11,855 bases of DNA from JBNJEM01 sp051745935 (GTDB lineage: Bacteria > Planctomycetota > Planctomycetia > Pirellulales > Pirellulaceae): the NCBI GenBank assembly GCA_051745935.1, contig JBNJEM010000186.1, positions 1 to 11,855 on the forward strand. Reading direction: 5' to 3'. A program made the position numbers and the translations under genes. Positions 5,787-11,855 of this stretch are shown here, piece after piece. Each line of letters begins with the position of its first letter. Position 1 is the first letter of the stretch. Below the pieces are notes generated by a model, which saw only the letters and a list, made by a program, of their open reading frames with translations, was not told the DNA's origin and did no database searches.

Positions 5787-6563
5787 ATGACGCCGCCCAT
5801 CAGCCTGTGCATTGCGAACTGGAACAAGGCGGGCAAGATTGAAGCGACGCTCCGTTCGATTCAAGATTGTGCTTGGTGCCGGGAGCTGTTGGTGTTTGAT
5901 TCCGGCTCAACGGACGGATCGGATCAGACGGCTCGCGATTTTGGTGCTCGGGTCGAGTATCACGACTGGATCGATTACACCACCAGCAAGCGCAACATGG
6001 TGGAAGCCGCCACGCACGACTGGGTCTTTATCCTGGACGCCGACGAAGAAATCTCCACGCCGCTGCGGGAAGAGGTGGCGAACCTTGACGAGACTCGGTT
6101 TTCCAGTCACCCGCTGATGTGGGTGCCCCGGCGCAATTACTTGTTGGGCCGACATGTCAGGGCGTGGGATCCGGATTATCAACCTCGCCTGTTCGATCGC
6201 ACCAGAGTCACCTGGCGACAGGCCACGTTGCATGATGGCCGCCGGGCGAGCGAAGGCACCGAAACGCGGCTCGCTGGCCACTTGTTGCACAACCGCATGA
6301 GCAACGATTTTCACGACTATTTCGACGGTCCCCGTTTCGACAACCGCATTGAATCGACGGCGCGGGAATTGTTCCAACGCGGCAAGCGGACCCACGGAGT
6401 CGAGCTCGCCTTGCGTCCCGCTTTCGCCTTTTTCAAGTTCTACCTGCTCAAACGCGGATTCACCCAGGGAAGTTTTGGCCTCTTGGTGGCACAGAAGGCC
6501 GCATTGAGCGTGCAGTTGAAATACGCGCGGCTGTGGCATTTGCAGCAACAGGCGGATGAATAG
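5787..6563 (+). CDS. Glycosyltransferase family 2, WaaE/KdtX-like
   Basis: A 258-residue GT-A-fold glycosyltransferase that transfers a sugar from a nucleotide-sugar donor, probably on the cytoplasmic face during lipopolysaccharide or other surface glycan synthesis. The nucleotide-binding start (ISLCIANWN), the acidic turn DSGSTDGS (residues 38-45), SKRNMVEAATHDWVFILDADEE with the metal-binding DAD at 84-86, and the YQPRLFDR block (about residues 132-139) are typical of the family. The C-terminal FYLLKRGFTQGSFGLLVAQK resembles the membrane-associated end of WaaE-type lipopolysaccharide beta-glucosyltransferases, and the length agrees. The gene appears complete. It stands alone, 43 bp downstream of one miniature element and just upstream of an inverted copy. 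The exact acceptor cannot be read from the sequence. Confidence 0.9.
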   Translation: MTPPISLCIANWNKAGKIEATLRSIQDCAWCRELLVFDSGSTDGSDQTARDFGARVEYHDWIDYTTSKRNMVEAATHDWVFILDADEEISTPLREEVANLDETRFSSHPLMWVPRRNYLLGRHVRAWDPDYQPRLFDRTRVTWRQATLHDGRRASEGTETRLAGHLLHNRMSNDFHDYFDGPRFDNRIESTARELFQRGKRTHGVELALRPAFAFFKFYLLKRGFTQGSFGLLVAQKAALSVQLKYARLWHLQQQADE

Positions 6564-6612
6564 GAATCGCCGATCGGTCGGTTCGCGATTCACATGATGT
6601 CGGGACGCGCCT

Positions 6613-6809
6613 TCACGCAAACGAAGGCTTTTCAAGGTGCAAATGCCGCGAGCTGGTGCCGTGGTCCGTTACGTGCCACGCGACCGACGGCCAGGAGTAG
6701 TGTTTCCGACCAGTTTGTCGCGGCGAGCGTGAACCACCAGGGGACAGGCCCGTGGCATCCAGGCGGGCTCCTGCGTCCAGGCCGTATAGCGGCCCCCGCG
6801 AACGGCTAC
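6613..6809 (-). mobile_element. Older inverted copy of the IS66-type miniature element
   Basis: Read on the minus strand, this segment aligns with the complete element at 5491-5690 at roughly 80 percent identity by eye, with about one single-base gap. The 20-base core TGGTGGTTCACGCTCGCCGC is identical. The terminus GTAGCCGTTCGCGGG (minus strand, 6809-6795) is preserved. The other end has diverged beyond about 6613; a possible trace (GTTCGCG at 6581-6587) lies next to the glycosyltransferase stop. No target duplication is found, so this is an older insertion or was rearranged. Confidence 0.75.
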
Positions 6810-7225
6810 CACCTTGATTGGTGACAATTCGCGTCTTTTCGTACAGGGCCGATGCTATCCGACAACCCATCAGCGTTTCCAGCTCGGCGGCATGGCCATC
6901 CGCCAGAATATCGCCGCCGTCGAGGGCCTCGGCATGGCGATTGCAAACCTTGTCACTGCACGAATTCGAGGGAGCGGACCGGCTTTGAGATCATTTGGCT
7001 CCCGCCAGAGGCGTGCATGCCATCGGTGTGTGACTCTTCCAAGTCGTCCGCTCGGGAAACACGCGGCCGAACGACCAGACCGCCGTGGACAAGCTGAAGG
7101 TGCCGCAAAGGGGTTGGTCCGCGGCGAGCGCAACCAACAGGAGGACGGACTGGGCGACGCACGATTCTGACCGGAAGATTCCAATCGACAGCGGTACCAG
7201 CACAAGTGTCGCACTTCCTGACAAT
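6810..7225. other. Non-coding interval before ftsH, with a possible minus-strand gene remnant
   Basis: About 415 bp with no confident gene. On the minus strand from about 6990 to 6816 a frame is open with protein-like composition, including NRHAEALDGGDILADGHAA followed by ELETLMGCRIASALYEKTRI; it runs straight into the miniature element. I do not recognise the family. Around 7112-7145 (GTCCGCGGCGAGCGCAACC and following) there is weak similarity to the miniature element's interior, perhaps a degenerate copy. The ftsH promoter should lie here, but I see no good -35/-10 pair. Confidence 0.45.
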
Positions 7226-9292
7226 ATGACGCATCCATTCAATCGTTCTCAACCGGAGCACCCAGGCCAACATTCGAGTTCGGCGTCCCCGGCGGCTCAA
7301 AGCCCAACCCTGTGGGCTCAAGAGCGAACCGAAGGAGAGAATGCCAGGGAGCAAAACCAGGCACGCAACTTGGCCAATTCAGACCGCGAAGCTGTCCCGG
7401 GGAGCGGCCTTCCTGGTTACCCGTGGCAGTGGGTGGTATGGCTGGTTGTGCTGGGAGGTTTGGCAGTGGTGCTGTACTCTAACCGCGATTCCGACAGAAA
7501 AGAGGTCTCCACGTGGGCTACGTTCAAGCAGATCGCCCGGGAAGAGGGACTGGTTGAAGAAAGCGTCGTCGTTCGCAACGATCGGATTGACGCCACGCTG
7601 CGGTCCGATTTCACCTTCGAGGACGTGAAGCCGGAGCCAGGCGAGGAGTTACCGATCCAAGTCCAGATCGACGAACAAAATCGGGCGTTCTATTTGGAAC
7701 AGCTCGCCGACCTGGATCTGGCCTGGCGTGATGAGACGGGCCGAGCGATGGGCACCACCCTGTTGCTGATGTGGGGGCCGTTTCTGCTGCTGTTGGTCTT
7801 GATTGGTTGGGGGGTGTCCCGGGCTCGCAAGGCAGCCGAATCCGGCCCAGCCGGTATGTTCGGACAATTTGGCAGCTCCAAACATCGCGTCGCCACGAAA
7901 GAAATCGTGAACGTGAAGTTGGATGATGTGGCGGGAATCGATGAGGCCAAAGCCGAAGTGGAGGAACTGATCGAGTTCCTCAAACGCCCGGCGCGCTTTC
8001 AGACGCTCGGCGCGCGGGTGCCCCGCGGCGTGTTGCTGCAAGGGCCGCCCGGGTGCGGCAAGACCCGGCTCGCTCAGGCTATTGCCGGTGAGGCCGACGT
8101 GCCGTTCTTCTCCATAACCGGCTCCGATTTCATGGAGATGTTCGTGGGGGTGGGCGCCAGCCGTGCCCGCGACTTGTTCAATAAAGCTAAACGCAACGCG
8201 CCGTGCATCGTCTTCTTGGACGAAATCGATTCCATCGGCCGCAAGCGAGGTGGCCAGTCGAACGTCGGGGGCGGGCACGGCGAGCGGGAACAGACACTCG
8301 ACGCCATCCTCTCGGAGATGGACGGCTTTGAGCCGAACGATCAGGTGATCGTCATCGCGGCGACCAACCGGCCCGACGTGCTCGACCCCGCGCTCACTCG
8401 GCGCGGTCGATTCGACCGCCCGGTGACCGTGCCGCTGCCAGACGTCCGTGGCAGAACAGGCATCTTGCAAATCCACGCGGAACGAGTTCGTCTGAGCAAC
8501 GATGTGGATCTGGGTGAATTGGCCCGTTCAACACCGATGTTCTCCGGGGCCGATCTCGCCGCGGTCGTCAACGAGGCGGCCATCATCGCCGGGCTCGAGA
8601 AAAGCAAGGAGGTCAGGATGGAGCACCTTCGGCAAGCCCGCGACAAGGTTCGCTTCGGACGGGCCATGAACAGCCGAAAAATCGAGCAAGAGCAGCGTTT
8701 GAAGAGCGCTTACCACGAGGCGGGACACGCCCTCGTGCAGGCGATGCTCGAAGACGCCGATCCCCTTGAGAAAGCGACCATCATTCCACGCGGGCAGGCG
8801 TTGGGGGGAACCTTCGCCCTACCCGGTAAGGACCGGTACAGTTTGGGGCGGAGATACCTTGAAGGGGCCTTGCGCATCGCGTGCGCGGGCCGAGTTGCCG
8901 AAGCCGAGAAAACGGGCGACATGTCCTCTGGAGCCGCCGATGATATTAAACGCGTCACCGCCATGGCCCGGAAGATGGTGTTGGAATGGGGCATGTCCGA
9001 ACAACTTGGCTTCATTAACTATGACGACGAAGAAGAACGGATGCTACACCCCGCCTTGCATCAACAGTCGGAACAAACCGCCCGCCAAGTCGATGAGGAA
9101 GTGCGACGCATCGTGGGCAACGCCTACAACGAAGCCGAACGAATCGTCAAAGAACATTGGCCCGCCGCGGTCGCCATCGCGGAAGCCTTGCTGGAGCGGG
9201 AAAGTCTGATGGCGGACGAAATCCACCGGCTCATCGAGGAAAACACGGACGAGACGCCGGCAAAACCCGCCGCGACCAGCCCGTCGCGATAA
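7226..9292 (+). CDS. ftsH: FtsH-like ATP-dependent membrane zinc metalloprotease
   Basis: A 688-residue AAA+ protease that extracts and degrades misfolded membrane proteins and selected regulators, acting as an inner-membrane hexamer. In order: a polar N-terminal stretch (1-65), membrane segment 1 (about 66-84), a periplasmic domain (about 85-175), membrane segment 2 (177-196), and the AAA module with Walker A GPPGCGKT (273-280), pore motif FVG (306-308), Walker B IVFLDE (328-333) and the second region of homology with RRGRFDR (about 392-398). The peptidase domain has HEAGH (497-501), with D573 in GAADDIK as third zinc ligand. All catalytic residues are present. ATG 7226 is preferred; an in-frame GTG at 7085 would add 47 low-complexity residues. 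Neither start has a clear ribosome-binding site, so the start is uncertain. The 65-residue polar N-terminus is longer than in Escherichia coli FtsH. Confidence 0.93.
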   Translation: MTHPFNRSQPEHPGQHSSSASPAAQSPTLWAQERTEGENAREQNQARNLANSDREAVPGSGLPGYPWQWVVWLVVLGGLAVVLYSNRDSDRKEVSTWATFKQIAREEGLVEESVVVRNDRIDATLRSDFTFEDVKPEPGEELPIQVQIDEQNRAFYLEQLADLDLAWRDETGRAMGTTLLLMWGPFLLLLVLIGWGVSRARKAAESGPAGMFGQFGSSKHRVATKEIVNVKLDDVAGIDEAKAEVEELIEFLKRPARFQTLGARVPRGVLLQGPPGCGKTRLAQAIAGEADVPFFSITGSDFMEMFVGVGASRARDLFNKAKRNAPCIVFLDEIDSIGRKRGGQSNVGGGHGEREQTLDAILSEMDGFEPNDQVIVIAATNRPDVLDPALTRRGRFDRPVTVPLPDVRGRTGILQIHAERVRLSNDVDLGELARSTPMFSGADLAAVVNEAAIIAGLEKSKEVRMEHLRQARDKVRFGRAMNSRKIEQEQRLKSAYHEAGHALVQAMLEDADPLEKATIIPRGQALGGTFALPGKDRYSLGRRYLEGALRIACAGRVAEAEKTGDMSSGAADDIKRVTAMARKMVLEWGMSEQLGFINYDDEEERMLHPALHQQSEQTARQVDEEVRRIVGNAYNEAERIVKEHWPAAVAIAEALLERESLMADEIHRLIEENTDETPAKPAATSPSR

Positions 9293-9294
9293 GC

Positions 9295-9392
9295 GAAAGG
9301 AATCAAAGGCCCAAGTCCCGTGTGCAACGATGGGCCGTTACGTGGCTCAGGTTTCCTTTCACCGAGGGAGTTTTTGGGAGTGGGAACCCTCG
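9295..9392 (+). terminator. Stem-loops following ftsH, possible terminator region
   Basis: Starting three bases after the stop codon, GAAAGGAA (9295-9302) pairs with TTCCTTTC (9353-9360), enclosing GGCCCA (9308-9313) paired with TGGGCC (9331-9336). A second hairpin follows, with CGAGGG (9363-9368) pairing CCCTCG (9387-9392). Position and folding suit transcript-end formation, but there is no proper U-tract after either stem. Confidence 0.4.
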
Positions 9393-9399
9393 TCTTGTG

Positions 9400-9443
9400 A
9401 CGGGCTGTAAGACCCGATTTTCCTGTCGCAAAATTTTCCTGTC
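9400..9443 (-). repeat. GGGCTGTAA motif and two inverted 16-bp units
   Basis: ACGGGCTGTAA (9400-9410) is the fourth copy of that motif. It is followed by ATTTTCCTGTC twice (9417-9427 and 9433-9443) with exactly 16-bp spacing. Inverted, this is GACAGGAAAAT, 10 of 11 matching GACAGGAAGAT of the large 16-bp array that begins 121 bp downstream on the other strand. Confidence 0.6.
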
Positions 9444-9564
9444 GAACCGACCGTCGAAAACGTCCAGGATTTCCAGAAACCGATTGCCGCCAGTCCACTC
9501 CGCCAGCTCCACTGGGCCCATATCGCCCTCCGTCAGCGGACACTTGCCACCGGAAGGAGCCACA

Positions 9565-9716
9565 GGAAGATTTGAGGACAGGAAGATTTGAGGACAGGAA
9601 GATTGGAAGACAGGAGGATTTGAAGACAGGAAGATTTGAAGACAGGAAGATTTGAGGACAGGAAGATTTGAGGACAGGAAGATCTGAGGACAGGAAGATC
9701 TGAAGACAGGAAGATC
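9565..9716 (+). repeat. Minisatellite: 9.5 copies of a 16-bp unit
   Basis: Nine complete units of GGAAGATTTGAGGACA and half of a tenth run head to tail with no length variation. Substitutions occur at only a few positions (G/A at 12, T/C at 8, T/G at 9, A/G at 4). A degenerate unit seems to precede it at about 9552-9564. As 16 is not a multiple of three, every frame cycles through the unit, which makes the long low-complexity frames on the minus strand artefacts. There are no spacers, so this is not a CRISPR array. Confidence 0.95.
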
Positions 9717-9724
9717 CTTGTGGC

Positions 9725-9742
9725 ACTTCAGCCACCTGAAGT
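9725..9742. other. Perfect 7-bp hairpin next to the minisatellite
   Basis: ACTTCAG (9725-9731) pairs perfectly with CTGAAGT (9736-9742) around the loop CCAC. It starts nine bases after the last array unit. No T-run follows. Confidence 0.55.
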
Positions 9743-10135
9743 TACATTCTCGGAACTGGCCCCTTCTTTTCCGAGGCGGGAGACGGCGGTGGTCGGACAT
9801 GGCAGTAGCTGACAAGTCTTGTTCACCCATGGGAGAAGCTCATCACGGGGGACCTCGAACGGTTTTTGTATTGCATACAGAATACCCATTTTGACATCCG
9901 GCGCCACCTTCTCTTCGGACCTCCGCCCCCCCGACCGGGTAGTATTTTAAGCATCGGCCATTAACACGGATACCTTGAAAAACTCGACAGCGAAGAAGAG
10001 CCCGAAATCAGGAGGTGCGAGGCTATTGAAATCGTGCCTTCGATGGACCTGGAAATCCGTCGCACAGCCGCTCGCTACCCCCTAACTAACCGCCGCGCGC
10101 CCCCCTGTTTTGTGGAGACCCTTTACTGGGCCGGT

Positions 10136-10154
10136 GCGGGCCGACGTGGCCCGC
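10136..10154. other. Perfect GC-rich hairpin
   Basis: GCGGGCC (10136-10142) pairs perfectly with GGCCCGC (10148-10154) around GACGT. It lies about 150 bp before the DUF1559 start and upstream of the candidate promoter, so it is more likely a boundary or dispersed palindrome than part of the leader. Confidence 0.5.
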
Positions 10155-10211
10155 CGCGAGGCTCAAGCCAGAGCAAGCCCATAGGGTTCGCCCAGTTGCA
10201 GTTGAAACCGC

Positions 10212-10240
10212 TGGACTTAACGTCGCTTTTGTGTGACAAT
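10212..10240 (+). promoter_or_regulatory. Candidate sigma70-type promoter of the DUF1559 gene
   Basis: TGGACT (4 of 6 to TTGACA) and GACAAT (4 of 6 to TATAAT) with a 17-bp spacer, about 60 bp before the ATG. The match is modest; position is the main support. Confidence 0.3.
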
Positions 10241-10287
10241 GAAAGCGCCACAAGTCAGACATTTCACCGTCTCATCGTCCGGGATAC

Positions 10288-10296
10288 AGGGGAGGG
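10288..10296 (+). promoter_or_regulatory. Ribosome-binding site of the DUF1559 gene
   Basis: The purine run AGGGGAGGG lies about five bases before the ATG at 10302 and fixes that start, with the prepilin-type leader directly behind it. The in-frame ATG at 10233 is therefore rejected. Confidence 0.8.
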
Positions 10297-10301
10297 CAAT
10301 C

Positions 10302-11324
10302 ATGTACCGAAAACGACAAGCCGGGTTCACGCTAGTGGAGATGCTGGTGGTCATCGCCATCATCGGGATTCTGGTTGGGATGTTACTGCCAGCCGTACAG
10401 ATGGCGCGTGAAGCCGCTCGTCGGGCCGCTTGCGTCAACAAGCTGAGCCAACTGGCGCTCGCAACCGTGAATTTTGAAAGCAGCAAGAACCGTTATCCAG
10501 GCTACCAGGAAGTGAACAGTGTGGGCAAGCCGACGAGCTGGGCGGTTCAACTGTTGCCCAACCTGGAGCGCGCCGATCTGATGGAACGGTGGGATTCCGA
10601 TCAGGTTTCTTTAGGCCACCACACGACCATTCCGCCGCTGGAAGTCATGGTTTGCAACAGTATGACGACCACGGAAGAAGGTCGGCCCATTACGACGTAC
10701 GTGGCGAACGCAGGGTTCTTTCCCCGGCAGAACGAGGATGAAAACCCTCCAAGCTATGAGGCGGCACAGACGGGGGCCAATGGCATTTTTCATGACCGGA
10801 TCACTTGGCCTAAGAAGCGGGTGGGCGCATCGGAAGTGCGGGATGGCACGTCCAATACGCTTTTATTCTCCGAAAACCTATCCGCTAGCACATGGTGCGC
10901 CGTGGGGGCTCCAGGGGGCGGGGCGCTGCCGAATTTTCCTGATCTCTCCGACAATGTCTCTTCCTTGTTCAGTCACAACCGGTTTGGCGCGACGTTCGTG
11001 TGGCTATACGCTGCTCGGGGCCTCGTGGATTCGGATCCTCCGCTAGGCGAGCCCGGCGAGGTATTACCGCAAATGAAAATCAATGGGGAATTGATGGACA
11101 GCCCGGTGGGCGGTCTTGATGGGCCACCGGAGCCCGAACTGGCGCGGCCGTCCGCGTATCACCCCGACGGCGTGAATGCGGCATTCGCGGACGGACGGGT
11201 CCAGTTCCTGTCGAATGACTTGGCTTATCACGTCTATCAGCAGTTGATGACGCCACATGGGACGAAATCATTCATGCCGGCTCGGATCAGTTACGTGTTG
11301 AACGACGACGACTACGGCAACTAG
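10302..11324 (+). CDS. DUF1559 protein with type IV pilin-like N-terminus
   Basis: A 340-residue protein of the DUF1559 family, which is greatly expanded in Planctomycetota. The N-terminus is a class III (prepilin-type) signal: basic residues, then G8-F9-T-L-V-E13, then a hydrophobic helix (LVVIAIIGILVGMLLPAVQ). Cleavage after G8 with methylation of F9 is expected. The segment AREAARRAACVNKLSQL following the helix is the family signature. The C-terminal H-X9-DG motif is present (H287 to D297-G298, in HPDGVNAAFADGRVQFL). Length is typical. It is presumably exported and assembled or anchored like a pseudopilin in the envelope; the exact role of the family is not established. It stands alone, with a strong ribosome-binding site and a hairpin 24 bp after its stop. 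Confidence 0.95.
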   Translation: MYRKRQAGFTLVEMLVVIAIIGILVGMLLPAVQMAREAARRAACVNKLSQLALATVNFESSKNRYPGYQEVNSVGKPTSWAVQLLPNLERADLMERWDSDQVSLGHHTTIPPLEVMVCNSMTTTEEGRPITTYVANAGFFPRQNEDENPPSYEAAQTGANGIFHDRITWPKKRVGASEVRDGTSNTLLFSENLSASTWCAVGAPGGGALPNFPDLSDNVSSLFSHNRFGATFVWLYAARGLVDSDPPLGEPGEVLPQMKINGELMDSPVGGLDGPPEPELARPSAYHPDGVNAAFADGRVQFLSNDLAYHVYQQLMTPHGTKSFMPARISYVLNDDDYGN

Positions 11325-11347
11325 TGGTTCGCAACGCTCTCTTAGAT

Positions 11348-11381
11348 CGCTCCCGGGGTTTTGCCTTCACCCCCCGGAGCG
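11348..11381 (+). terminator. Candidate terminator hairpin after the DUF1559 gene
   Basis: CGCTCCCGGGG (11348-11358) pairs with CCCCGGAGCG (11372-11381) with one bulged C. It lies 24 bp after the stop codon, a good place for a terminator, but no U-tract follows. Confidence 0.5.
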
Positions 11382-11423
11382 GCCCATCCGAATCCAATCG
11401 CGACACGAACCTCAGTCCATACT

Positions 11424-11440
11424 GCCCGCCAACGGCGGGC
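11424..11440. other. Perfect 7-bp GC hairpin
   Basis: GCCCGCC-AAC-GGCGGGC is a perfect 7-bp stem with a 3-base loop, located eight bases before repeat C copy 2. Repeat C copy 1 has no matching hairpin in front of it. Confidence 0.55.
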
Positions 11441-11447
11441 CATGCCC

Positions 11448-11539
11448 TGGGGTGAGGAAAAACGCCAAGTCACTACAGTGAGCGCGCGCTGTTTTGTTGC
11501 GCCCTGCTGCCCGTGTTGAACCAGGGACGAAAGAGACCG
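11448..11539 (+). repeat. Dispersed repeat C, copy 2
   Basis: Partner of the block at 4889-4976, in the same orientation. The first 24 bases differ at one position and the remainder is looser. Repeat A copy 2 follows about 115 bp downstream on the same strand. Confidence 0.65.
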
Positions 11540-11655
11540 AAAGGACCAAGGGAACGACGTGGGTGACCGGCCAACGGACGAAATTGAAGGTCGCAACGGG
11601 TAAGCAGCGGGAACAACGCGGAATGTCTGCTGCTTCCTCCTTTTCTTTCTGGGCT

Positions 11656-11756
11656 CCTAAGGCGGCGGGGCCGCCAACCCAATAGGGACAGCGCACAGGG
11701 ATGGCGCGCTGCCGTTGGTCGCTCGTGGCAAGGATGCTCGCATGTTACGCCCTAAG
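11656..11756 (+). repeat. Dispersed repeat A, copy 2
   Basis: Direct-orientation partner of 116-227, lacking the 11-bp palindrome-extending insertion. It begins CCTAAGGCGGCGGGGCCGCC, which includes a perfect 6-bp hairpin (GGCGGC-GGG-GCCGCC); the first copy has one mismatch in that stem. It is bounded by CCTAAG on both sides. Confidence 0.75.
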
Positions 11757-11806
11757 ATTCTAGGAAAAGTCCGCCATTTCACCCTATTGAAGCCCCAGTC
11801 CACTGA

Positions 11807-11850
11807 ATTCGCGCGGGCCCCAAAACCGGCCATCTTCGCGCCGCGCGAAT
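11807..11850. other. 9-bp inverted repeat at the window's end
   Basis: ATTCGCGCG (11807-11815) and CGCGCGAAT (11842-11850) are perfectly complementary around 26 bases that contain a further GGCC/GGCC pairing. It could be a terminator for a gene beyond the window or another dispersed palindrome. The window ends five bases later. Confidence 0.4.
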
Positions 11851-11855
11851 GAAGC

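Larger units (their letters stand above)
9743..10301. other. Non-coding interval upstream of the DUF1559 gene
   Basis: About 560 bp without a recognisable gene. It contains a TTGACA at 9891-9896 without a matching -10 element, a perfect GC hairpin at 10136-10154 and a candidate promoter at 10212-10240. The frame open over 10034-10411 has no recognisable content and overlaps the DUF1559 start out of frame. Confidence 0.5.

Noticed and set aside
7649..8476. 275-codon minus-strand frame inside ftsH
   Set aside because: It is antisense to the AAA+ domain of ftsH and has no recognisable content.
9565..9716. CRISPR array
   Set aside because: The units are only 16 bp and directly adjacent with no spacers, and no cas gene is present.
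9303..9830. Long low-complexity minus-strand reading frames (9124-9735 and 9303-9830) with repeated SSCPQIFLSSNLPV-type peptides
   Set aside because: They are translations of the 16-bp minisatellite, whose period makes all frames open in this composition. There is no recognisable domain outside the array.
116..11756. Direct repeats A as attachment sites of an 11.5-kb integrated element
   Set aside because: The copies are only about 80 percent identical and contain no integrase or tRNA gene nearby; dispersed repeats are the simpler explanation.

Overview
The window looks like chromosomal DNA of a member of the Planctomycetota. The evidence is lineage-type gene content: a DUF1559 pseudopilin-like protein with a C-terminal H-X9-DG motif, a WD40 protein with the tail typical of planctomycete WD40 proteins, a DUF4173-type membrane protein start and an FtsH-like protease. 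The DNA is GC-rich by eye, with long non-coding gaps full of dispersed repeats. The assignment rests on gene families recalled from memory, not on a search.

Layout. 1-249: non-coding, with the first copy of a dispersed palindromic repeat ('repeat A'). 250-1101: two small intact plus-strand genes, a DCC-family (DUF393) thiol-disulfide oxidoreductase-like protein and a pyridoxamine 5'-phosphate oxidase-family flavoprotein. 1164-4741: a stretch of damaged genes, comprising a methyltransferase core cut at both ends, the N-terminal part of a DUF4173-type membrane protein joined to it, a WD40 protein that appears to lack its 5' part, and an asparagine synthetase with a large in-frame internal deletion. 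4742-5786: non-coding, with small repeats, a good sigma70-like promoter and a complete 253-bp miniature transposable element. 5787-6563: an intact family 2 glycosyltransferase, flanked downstream by an inverted, older copy of the same element. 7226-9292: an intact FtsH-type membrane AAA+ metalloprotease. 9293-10301: non-coding, with hairpins and a 9.5-copy 16-bp minisatellite. 10302-11324: the DUF1559 protein. 11325-11855: hairpins, a second copy of 'repeat C' and a second copy of repeat A.

The genes do not form one pathway. The only likely operon is the DCC/flavoprotein pair. The most informative feature is the miniature element at 5491-5743. It has 15-bp terminal inverted repeats starting GTAA and a perfect 8-bp target duplication, which is the signature of IS66-family transposition. 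It sits between a promoter and the glycosyltransferase start; a second, inverted copy lies on the other side of that gene, and a 36-bp end fragment abuts the broken methyltransferase. The window therefore reads as a repeat-rich, decaying accessory region with a few intact housekeeping or envelope genes. I found no tRNA, rRNA, CRISPR array, phage or defence system.
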